The notes beneath the pieces were generated by a model. It did not search any database and had not been told where the DNA came from. It saw only the letters and a list, made by a program, of their open reading frames with translations. From contig JADZDV010000112.1 of NCBI GenBank assembly GCA_020850915.1, forward strand, positions 1 to 9,374: a stretch of DNA of 9,374 bases, in the 5' to 3' direction. Both the position numbers and the translations under genes were made by a program. This DNA is from Chloroflexota bacterium. Its GTDB lineage: Bacteria > Chloroflexota > UBA6077 > JADZDV01. Below are positions 1-5,151 of this stretch, piece by piece. Position 1 is the stretch's first letter, and each line of letters begins with the position of its first letter.

Positions 1-5
1 CCATT

Positions 6-929
6 TTGACGCGCTGGGTTCGCGGCAACACCCATACACACAGCGACCTGAGCGACGGCGACAGTCCGCCTGAAGAGGTCGTGGACTGGTACGCCGAGCA
101 TGACTACGACTTCCTCTTCATGACTGATCACGATGTGCTGATCCCGGGCGAGCGCCTTGCCCGGCTCGAGCAGCGCGGCATCACTGTCCTCCAGGGTGAG
201 GAGATCACCATGGCGGCGGTCCATGTGAACGGCCTGGATCTGTCCGAAGCGGTTCCGCCGCTGATTCGTGGCTCCGCGTCGGTCGAAGCAGAGCTAGCTC
301 GGACGGTCTCCTCTGCCACCCGGATCCGGTACGCGGTCGAGGCCGTTCGCACCCAGCACGGTCTCGCCGTGGTGAACCATCCGAACTACTTCTGGGCGGT
401 GTCCGCGCGGTCGGTCGTCGAGGCGGGCGGCGCGGACGCAATCGAGGTGTTCAACGGGCACTCCGCGGAAGAGAGCTTGGGCGACGCCGAGCATCCGTCC
501 GCCGAAGCGATCTGGCAGAGCGTGCTGGATGCTGGCATCTTGATGTACGGGGTCGCGTCCGACGACTCGCACCACTTCAAGCGCTGGGGCGAGGCCTATT
601 CCAATCCAGGACGTGGCTGGATCTACGCCGAAGCCTCAACCGCCCGGCACGTGGACGTATTGGCGGCGCTCCGCGCGGGTCGCTTCTACGCCTCTTCGGG
701 CCTGGAACTGGCGAGCTACCGTGTCGAGTCGGACGCCGTCTGCTTCGAGCTGGTGGGCGAGCCGGCCGAGGTGGAGCTGGTCGGGCCGAGCGGCCAGGTG
801 CTCGATCGACGCAGGGGTGTAAGCGGCCGGCTGGTCCGACCGAAGGGTGTGACCGGCTGGGTTCGCCTGCGCGCCCGTGACGCGCGCGATCGACGGCTCT
901 GGACTCAGCCGTTCTGGTCCGAGGCCTGA
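6..929 (+). CDS. CehA/McbA-type PHP-domain metallohydrolase
   Basis: This 307-residue protein is a probable metal-dependent hydrolase of the PHP superfamily, closest in pattern to the CehA/McbA group, whose characterised members cleave carbamate esters. The metal-site signatures appear in the expected order: NTHTHSD at residues 8-14, TDHD at 40-43, GEE at 64-66, the VHVNG histidine at 73, NHPN at 124-127, and the C-terminal SDDSHH at 185-190. Residues from about 236 to the end look like a small beta-rich domain after the barrel. The start used is TTG at base 6, which puts the first His motif at residue 10, as usual for the family. The window begins five bases earlier, so a slightly more upstream start and the ribosome site cannot be seen. 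It converges on the DUF72 gene with only 43 bases between the stops. The family call is firm; the substrate is unknown. Confidence 0.85.
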   Translation: MTRWVRGNTHTHSDLSDGDSPPEEVVDWYAEHDYDFLFMTDHDVLIPGERLARLEQRGITVLQGEEITMAAVHVNGLDLSEAVPPLIRGSASVEAELARTVSSATRIRYAVEAVRTQHGLAVVNHPNYFWAVSARSVVEAGGADAIEVFNGHSAEESLGDAEHPSAEAIWQSVLDAGILMYGVASDDSHHFKRWGEAYSNPGRGWIYAEASTARHVDVLAALRAGRFYASSGLELASYRVESDAVCFELVGEPAEVELVGPSGQVLDRRRGVSGRLVRPKGVTGWVRLRARDARDRRLWTQPFWSEA

Positions 930-972
930 GCCGTCGACGAGACCGGCCCGCGCGGGTAGACGATCGGTCGGA

Positions 973-1767
973 TTAGAGGTCGTCGAAAAGGCCGCGCGCG
1001 GGCCGTGGGCTCTCGTCGAGTCCCAGTCGTCGCTGCATCGACCGGACCGATTCCGGCGAATGCCCGGCGTAGTGGTTGTTGTAGTAGCCGTACAGTCGCC
1101 GGACCTTTGTGCTCAGCTCTTTGAGCGTCTCGGCCCACTCGCGGTCCTCCGCGTCGCGGTCGATCTGAATCCGATCGTAGCGCTCGATCGCACGGCGGTC
1201 TCCGAGCCAGCGAAGGTAGGTGAAGTCCGCCGTCTGCTCGAGCACCCGTGGCATGTAGTGCAGGTCGATGACAGCCCACGCGATGCCACGCTCCCGCAGC
1301 AGCTCGTACACCTTCGGCTCCAGCCACGAGCGATGGCGAAACTCGACCGCGTAGGCAGATCCTGCCGGCAGCTCGTCAAGAAAGCGTTCCAGGTTCGCCT
1401 GCTCGACGTCCGCGCGGTGGAAGTCCGGTGGGAACTGGGCCAGGATCGGGCCGAGCCGTTCCTCGAGCTGGCCGACGACGGCCACAAACTCCTCGACGTC
1501 ACGTCTGACATCGACCAACCGCTTGTCATGAGTGATCAGCCGGGGCATCTTGGCGGCGAAGCGAAAGGTGTCCGGTGTGTTCTTGCGCCAGCCAGCCACG
1601 GTCGCGGGGCGCGGTACGCCGTAGAAGGTGGTGTCCAGCTCCACCGTTCGGAACACCTGGCTGTAGATGCGCAGAAAGTCGCTCGATTTCGTCCCGGGCG
1701 GGTAAAAGCTCCCGAGCCAGTCGGGATAGCTCCAGCCCTGCGTCCCCAGCAGCACCTCAGCAGGCAT
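973..1767 (-). CDS. DUF72 (YecE-like) family protein
   Basis: This 264-residue protein belongs to the DUF72 family, a TIM-barrel-like fold of unknown biochemical role found widely in bacteria and archaea. Typical segments are LGTQGWSYPDW near the N-terminus (7-17), the FYGVP stretch (48-52), a KMPRLITH strand (73-80), LGPILAQFPP (105-114), VEFRHRSW (141-148), YLRWLGD (184-190), and the terminal YGYYNNHYAGHSP (226-238). The length is normal for the family. The reading frame stays open upstream to base 2220, but that extension has low-complexity Ser/Arg/Ala composition and lies antisense to the amidase. The ATG at 1767 starts exactly where the family's first strand begins, so I use it. The gene is divergent from the amidase, 79 bases apart. 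Only a weak AAGG lies before the start, and a promoter-like pair sits immediately upstream. Confidence 0.9.
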   Translation of the reverse strand: MPAEVLLGTQGWSYPDWLGSFYPPGTKSSDFLRIYSQVFRTVELDTTFYGVPRPATVAGWRKNTPDTFRFAAKMPRLITHDKRLVDVRRDVEEFVAVVGQLEERLGPILAQFPPDFHRADVEQANLERFLDELPAGSAYAVEFRHRSWLEPKVYELLRERGIAWAVIDLHYMPRVLEQTADFTYLRWLGDRRAIERYDRIQIDRDAEDREWAETLKELSTKVRRLYGYYNNHYAGHSPESVRSMQRRLGLDESPRPARGLFDDL

Positions 1768-1774
1768 AGTACCT

Positions 1775-1803
1775 TGGTAATCCCAACGGCTCGATCTCGT
1801 CAA
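1775..1803 (-). promoter_or_regulatory. candidate promoter of the DUF72 gene
   Basis: Reading the minus strand, TTGACG (1803-1798) is separated by 17 bases from TTACCA (1780-1775), a good -35 with a mediocre -10. The -10 ends 7 bases before the ATG, so the transcript could begin at or next to the start codon (leaderless). This is a pattern match only. Confidence 0.4.
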
Positions 1804-1828
1804 GCGGTGGTCCGCGGCGTCTGACGTC

Positions 1829-1837
1829 TGGCACACT
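1829..1837 (+). promoter_or_regulatory. candidate extended -10 of the amidase gene
   Basis: TGG-CACACT resembles an extended -10 element and ends 9 bases before the amidase ATG. No Shine-Dalgarno-like sequence lies between it and the start, so a leaderless or very short-leader transcript is possible. The first base of the hexamer differs from consensus and no convincing -35 is seen, so the call is weak. Confidence 0.25.
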
Positions 1838-1846
1838 CCGTCCACG

Positions 1847-2584
1847 ATGCTGCCTCGCCTTCGTGCGCTCGTACTCCTGGCCGCCGCGCTGGCAAGCCTC
1901 TCCCTTATCCGCGCCCCGGCCGACGTCTCTGCGCAGTCGTGGCCACTCGAGGCCGACGTCGGCCTCGATCCCGGGCACAGTCGCGCGGACGTCGGCGCCT
2001 CGAGCGGGGCGCTCCGCGAATTCGAGCTAACGCTGGACATCGCCAGCCGGATCGTCCCGCTGCTGGAGGAGCGCGGGTTCCGCGCTCGTCTGAGCCGGGC
2101 GGGCGACGAGCCGCTGACTGCCATGTCCGACCCCGATCCGACCGAGCGGACTCGCATCGAGCAGACGGCCAGGATCGAGGCGGTGGGGCGAGTCCGGGCG
2201 TACGTCTCGATCCACTTCAATGGCTTTTCCGACCCGCGACTTGACGGGACCGAGACGTACTACAACCAGGACAACTCTGGCGACGAGGCCCTTCGACTGG
2301 CGGGTGCCCTGCAGCGCAACGTCGTCGGAGCGCTCTGGGACGGGGGCTACCAGGCTCGCGACCGTGGCGTGAAATCCGACCTGCTGGCCGGTAAGCCGTA
2401 CGGCCACTTCTTCAGCCTGCGGGGGCCAATGCCGAGCGCGCTGGTCGAGGGCCTGTTCCTCACCAGCCAGCGCGACGCCGTCGCGCTCGGCCAGGACGGG
2501 ATCCGACAGGCGATGGCGGTCGGCTACGCGCGCGGGATCGCGGAGTATCTTGGTGTCCCAACGCCGCGGCCGCCCGCTCCCTGA
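1847..2584 (+). CDS. Secreted N-acetylmuramoyl-L-alanine amidase (Amidase_3)
   Basis: This 245-residue protein is a predicted zinc-dependent peptidoglycan amidase, which would cut the bond between N-acetylmuramic acid and L-alanine outside the cytoplasmic membrane. Residues 1-30 look like a Sec signal peptide: Arg at 4 and 6, a Leu/Ala-rich core at about 7-21, and a likely cleavage near VSA-QS (residue 29/30). The mature part is a lone Amidase_3 domain. It has DPGH with His44, a zinc-ligand Glu at about residue 60 (REFELTLDIA), SIHFN with His123, and the catalytic Glu201 in LVEGLFL. No SPOR, LysM or SH3 cell-wall-binding domain is present; the protein ends in a short Pro-rich tail after about residue 236. 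A role in wall remodelling or cell separation is inferred from the family. The ATG has no visible ribosome site. Confidence 0.9.
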   Translation: MLPRLRALVLLAAALASLSLIRAPADVSAQSWPLEADVGLDPGHSRADVGASSGALREFELTLDIASRIVPLLEERGFRARLSRAGDEPLTAMSDPDPTERTRIEQTARIEAVGRVRAYVSIHFNGFSDPRLDGTETYYNQDNSGDEALRLAGALQRNVVGALWDGGYQARDRGVKSDLLAGKPYGHFFSLRGPMPSALVEGLFLTSQRDAVALGQDGIRQAMAVGYARGIAEYLGVPTPRPPAP

Positions 2585-2848
2585 TCGCGGAGCGCGGCTT
2601 CCCGCGGACATGCTCGGCCTCGGCCGACGTGTGTTGAAGCCAGCAGCGGCTGCCCGCGTCACCGGTCCACCCCTATCGGTGGCGGTTTGGCCCGGCACCC
2701 CGCGGATGGCTGCTCCCTGACAAGGGCGGCCGGCTTCGCTGCGCTGCCGATCGCGGCGCTCAGGCCAGGCGGTGCGGGCACGGGGGCCACTCTACCCGTC
2801 CGCCGATGCCGCGACATCCTTCGGCCGCACCCAACGTGCTCGGGCTCG
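2585..2848. other. Intergenic region after the amidase, no gene seen
   Basis: I see no credible gene here. A plus-strand frame from 2687 is open, but its product has no family features and it overlaps the acetamidase gene in another frame. The stretch holds two possible stem-loops. One, just after the amidase stop at 2586-2606, has CGCGGAGC facing GCT-CCGCG with a two-base bulge. The other, at 2661-2686, is listed separately. Confidence 0.5.
2661..2688 (+). terminator. possible terminator after the amidase gene
   Basis: ACCG (2661-2664) and CCACC (2667-2671) pair with GGTGG-CGGT (2678-2686) around a six-base loop, with a two-base bulge, and are followed by three T residues. It lies about 77 bases after the amidase stop and upstream of the next promoter. 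The T tract is short, so this is only a candidate. Confidence 0.35.
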
Positions 2849-2877
2849 TTGCGAGCGACCACGAGTCAGCCTATTAT
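2849..2877 (+). promoter_or_regulatory. sigma70-type promoter of the acetamidase gene
   Basis: TTGCGA (2849-2854) and TATTAT (2872-2877) are separated by exactly 17 bases. The -10 lies in a conspicuous AT patch within GC-rich DNA. Transcription would start near 2884, giving a leader of about 33 bases that contains the strong ribosome site at 2904-2910. Confidence 0.65.
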
Positions 2878-2903
2878 TAGCCGACCTGAGGTCCAGGCGA
2901 TTC

Positions 2904-2910
2904 AAGGAGG
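2904..2910 (+). promoter_or_regulatory. strong Shine-Dalgarno site fixing a GTG start
   Basis: AAGGAGG lies 6 bases before GTG at 2917. It is a near-perfect anti-16S match and decides the start of the acetamidase gene in favour of this non-ATG codon. Confidence 0.85.
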
Positions 2911-2916
2911 CTGCCC

Positions 2917-3867
2917 GTGCCTGACGAGCGCCATGCCGGCCGAACCCATCGGCTGGGGAGTGACCGTGTCCACTACTGCTGGAATAACAGCCTGGAGTCC
3001 GTGCTCCGTGTCGAATCGGGCGACACGGTACTTCTCCACACGCGGGACGGAGCGGAGGGTTTCTTCACCGCGGACTCGCGACACGAGGACGCGACCCGTC
3101 GCCCGTTCAACGGCCACTGCCTCACCGGGCCGATCTGGATCGAAAGCGCGCGCCCCGGCGACACCCTCCAGGTGGATATCCTGGATCTGACCCCCGGACC
3201 ATTGGGCTACACGGCGATCCTGCCCGGCAAGGGGCTGCTCCCCAATGACTTTACGGAGCCGTATCTCAAGGTCTGGGATCTTACAAACGGCCGCACGGCC
3301 CAGTTCAAACCCGGGATCGAGGTCCCGCTCGAACCGTTCCAGGGTGTGATGGGTGTGGCGCTCGCCGAGCCCGGGCGGTTCTCCACGGCGCCACCCCGCC
3401 ACGTGGGCGGCAATCTCGACGTGAAGCAACTGACGAAGGGCACGACTCTGTTGCTGCCCATCGAAGTGGACGGGGCGCTCTTCTCGGTGGGAGACGGCCA
3501 CGCGGCCCAGGGCGACGGCGAGGTCTGCATCAACGCGATCGAGACCTCCATGACCACCAGCCTGCGCTTCACGCTTCGACGAGACCTCCGGATCGGCGGA
3601 CCGCGCCTTCGGACGAGCGGCCCGATCGCTCGTGCGACGAACACGGCCGGCTGGGAGGCGACCATGGCCACGGGGCCAGACCTGCACGAGACGACTCGCG
3701 ACGCGGTCCGCGGGATGATCGAGCTTCTCGGTCAAGAGTATGGGCTGTCACGGGAGGAGGCGTTCGTCCTGTGCAGCGTCGCCGTGGACCTGAAGATCAG
3801 CGAGGTCGTCAACGCGCCGAACTGGGTCGTGTCGGCCTTCTTGCCGCTCAGCCTGTTCCAGAGCTGA
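2917..3867 (+). CDS. Acetamidase/formamidase family protein
   Basis: This 316-residue protein belongs to the FmdA/AmdA family, cytoplasmic metal-dependent amidases that release ammonia from formamide, acetamide or similar small amides. Family features include LRVESGDTVLL (30-40), NGHCLTGPIWIESARPGDTL (65-84), and the long conserved core from PRHVGGNLDVKQL (160-172) through LLPIEVDGALFSVGDGHAAQGDGE (179-202), where Asp, His and Glu residues form the likely metal site. A C-terminal region ends in PNWVVSAFLP (301-310). Length is normal for the family. The gene has its own promoter and a strong ribosome site. The nearest downstream gene on the same strand, 346 bases away, encodes a cyclase-family hydrolase also expected to act on amide or lactone-like bonds. 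The exact substrate cannot be told from sequence; family members differ widely in amide preference. Confidence 0.88.
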   Translation: MPDERHAGRTHRLGSDRVHYCWNNSLESVLRVESGDTVLLHTRDGAEGFFTADSRHEDATRRPFNGHCLTGPIWIESARPGDTLQVDILDLTPGPLGYTAILPGKGLLPNDFTEPYLKVWDLTNGRTAQFKPGIEVPLEPFQGVMGVALAEPGRFSTAPPRHVGGNLDVKQLTKGTTLLLPIEVDGALFSVGDGHAAQGDGEVCINAIETSMTTSLRFTLRRDLRIGGPRLRTSGPIARATNTAGWEATMATGPDLHETTRDAVRGMIELLGQEYGLSREEAFVLCSVAVDLKISEVVNAPNWVVSAFLPLSLFQS

Positions 3868-4025
3868 GGTCGGAGGGACTGACCGGCAGCAGGGCTGGGC
3901 CGGACGGGGGCGGCCGACCTGGGGGGAAGCCGGTCGCCCCTCACCGATTGGACGGGTCGACCATCGCAGCCGAGCCGTCTCTCTCAGTATCCACGGCCGA
4001 TATAAATATGTTGTTACGGCGGTCC

Positions 4026-4040
4026 CTGTCCCGTGGACAG
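4026..4040. repeat. short perfect palindrome, possible operator or hairpin
   Basis: CTGTCC-CGT-GGACAG is a 6-bp perfect inverted repeat with a 3-base centre. It lies about 20 bases after an isolated AT-rich island and about 80 bases before the predicted promoter of the cyclase gene. It could bind a dimeric regulator or fold as a small RNA hairpin. No second copy was seen in the window. Confidence 0.3.
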
Positions 4041-4120
4041 TCGGATGGAGGCGTCTGGAGCTGAGGAACGGCATCCGCGGCGCTCTGCCGTGACGGTCCG
4101 GCGTCCGCGCTGACCGGCTC

Positions 4121-4129
4121 TGCTACACT
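4121..4129 (+). promoter_or_regulatory. extended -10 promoter of the cyclase gene
   Basis: TGC-TACACT is a good extended -10 element (TGn plus a hexamer with four of six consensus bases), which can work without a clear -35, and none is visible. Transcription would start near 4136 and leave a leader of roughly 78 bases. The same hexamer precedes the glycosyltransferase gene. Confidence 0.45.
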
Positions 4130-4203
4130 CCCGGCGGTTCTGGCTACGGTCCGCGTTTCACCAGCTTCAGACGAGCGCGCACCTTGCAGGCGCCGGGGCG
4201 CGC

Positions 4204-4208
4204 GGAGG
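4204..4208 (+). promoter_or_regulatory. ribosome site selecting the ATG at 4214
   Basis: GGAGG lies 5 bases before ATG 4214. A TTG at 4184 is in frame and would add ten residues, but it has no such site and the added residues are not family-like. The ATG is therefore chosen. Confidence 0.75.
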
Positions 4209-4213
4209 CAGAC

Positions 4214-4891
4214 ATGGCTCGACGCATTATTGATCTCAGCGTCACGGTGGACACCAATACGATGAGTCCGCCCTCCACAGACCTCAAGGTGGAGTTGACG
4301 CACTATCGCCGGGGCCCGGGCTTCTGGCAGTCCAGCGCTGTCTCACAGGGGCTGCACACCGGAAGCCATGTGGATTCTCGGCTGCACTGCTACGACGGAG
4401 CCGAGACGATGGCTGAGGTTGGCCTCAACCGCGTCATCGGCCCCGCCATCGTCGTGGACTGCACGGATGTCCAGGACAGTCAGCCGGTCACGGTCCGCCA
4501 TCTCGAGCCGTATGCCGATCGTATCGAGCCGGGCGACATCGTCCTGTTGCACACCGGCTGGACGGACCGAATGTTTGGCAAGTTCCCGGAGTTCTTCACG
4601 AGGTCGCCGTTCCTGGACGTCGAGGCAGCCCGCTGGCTGGCGGAGCGGCCCATCCACGCGGTTGGCTTTGATTTCTTTGAGGAGTACTGCGCCCGGCTGC
4701 CGGCCTTCAACTCCGAGGACTTCATCTGTCATCGGATCCTGCTCGACAAAGGCATCATCCTGATGGAGGGTGTCACCAACCTGGCCGCGCTGCCGTCTGA
4801 CCGCGTGGACTTCTTCGCACCGTTCTACAAGATCGCCGGCACCGAGGGAGCGGGCGCCCGCTTCTTCGCGCTCGTAAGCGACGCCGAGTGA
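4214..4891 (+). CDS. Cyclase-family (kynurenine formamidase-like) hydrolase
   Basis: This 225-residue protein belongs to the metal-dependent cyclase family, which includes kynurenine formamidase (KynB) and isatin hydrolase and opens N-formyl or cyclic amide bonds. It starts with the usual RIIDLSV strand. The signature at residues 48-58 reads HTGSHVDSRLH, where the classic form is HxGTHxDxPxH: all three His and the Asp are kept, but Thr is Ser and Pro is Arg. The second active-site pair is present as His173 and Glu185, twelve residues apart. GDIVLLHTGW (107-116) and the terminal GTEGAGARFFAL (209-220) are also typical. The protein is of normal length. The motif differences and the context beside an acetamidase suggest a small-amide or lactam substrate rather than N-formylkynurenine; no other kynurenine-pathway gene is visible. 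The family is sure, the substrate is not. Confidence 0.87.
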   Translation: MARRIIDLSVTVDTNTMSPPSTDLKVELTHYRRGPGFWQSSAVSQGLHTGSHVDSRLHCYDGAETMAEVGLNRVIGPAIVVDCTDVQDSQPVTVRHLEPYADRIEPGDIVLLHTGWTDRMFGKFPEFFTRSPFLDVEAARWLAERPIHAVGFDFFEEYCARLPAFNSEDFICHRILLDKGIILMEGVTNLAALPSDRVDFFAPFYKIAGTEGAGARFFALVSDAE

Positions 4892-4910
4892 TGCGCGCGG
4901 CAGCTCGAGC

Positions 4911-4944
4911 CGGCGGGCGATGGGCTGGCCGGGGCCGCCCGCTG
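4911..4944 (+). terminator. possible terminator hairpin after the cyclase gene
   Basis: CGGCGGGC (4911-4918) pairs with GCCCGCTG (4937-4944) over 8 bp with one G-U pair, enclosing an 18-base GC-rich loop. It starts 20 bases after the stop codon. There is no T tract, so intrinsic termination is uncertain. Confidence 0.3.
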
Positions 4945-5018
4945 CCTGCTCATCTCTGTCCGCCCAACTGGAGGCCACGTTGTTGCCAGGGAACCCCCCC
5001 GGGCGTTGCGCGTTGAGG

Positions 5019-5024
5019 TACACT
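5019..5024 (+). promoter_or_regulatory. candidate -10 of the glycosyltransferase gene
   Basis: TACACT matches the -10 seen before the cyclase gene. Here it lacks the TGn extension, and no -35 is seen at the right distance. It would give a leader of about 120 bases before the GTG at 5152. A GGTTCTGGC motif follows at 5033-5041, as it does after the cyclase -10. Confidence 0.35.
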
Positions 5025-5151
5025 GGGCGCGGGGTTCTGGCGATGGAGTCCCGCCAGGGCTCAGATACCATTCCTGAACGGGACTCTCCGACGCCGCTGG
5101 CGTCGCCGCACGGGTCAAGTACGCATCCGACGAAGAGCTGACACGACATTC

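Larger units (their letters stand above)
3868..4213. other. Intergenic region between acetamidase and cyclase genes
   Basis: No gene is credible in these 346 bases; open frames here lack ribosome sites and family features. Four things stand out. A loose GC-rich inverted repeat lies at 3907-3912 / 3935-3940 (GGGGCG facing CGCCCC) and might mark the end of the acetamidase transcript. An isolated AT-rich island lies at 4000-4016 and includes TATAAATAT. A perfect short palindrome lies at 4026-4040. An extended -10 lies at 4121-4129. The gap is long enough for regulated, separate transcription of the cyclase gene. Confidence 0.5.

Noticed and set aside
947..956. CCCGCGCGGG palindrome between the PHP and DUF72 stops
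   Set aside because: A self-complementary run with no loop and no T tract; it is expected by chance in such GC-rich DNA and is not strong enough to call a terminator.
877..1824. 315-codon plus-strand open frame
   Set aside because: It is the reverse complement of the well-supported DUF72 gene. The predicted product shows no domain pattern; long antisense frames are common in DNA this GC-rich.
1768..2220. N-terminal extension of the DUF72 frame, open to 2220 on the minus strand
   Set aside because: It runs antisense across the amidase gene, is Ser/Arg/Ala-rich without family similarity, and the family's first strand begins right after the ATG at 1767.
2027..2698. 223-codon minus-strand frame
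   Set aside because: It lies antisense to the amidase, which has all its active-site motifs; the frame has no recognisable features.
2687..3190. 167-codon plus-strand frame
   Set aside because: It overlaps the promoter, ribosome site and first 270 bases of the acetamidase gene in another frame, and its product is low-complexity.
2902..3735. 277-codon minus-strand frame
   Set aside because: It is antisense to the acetamidase gene, with no motifs or ribosome site.
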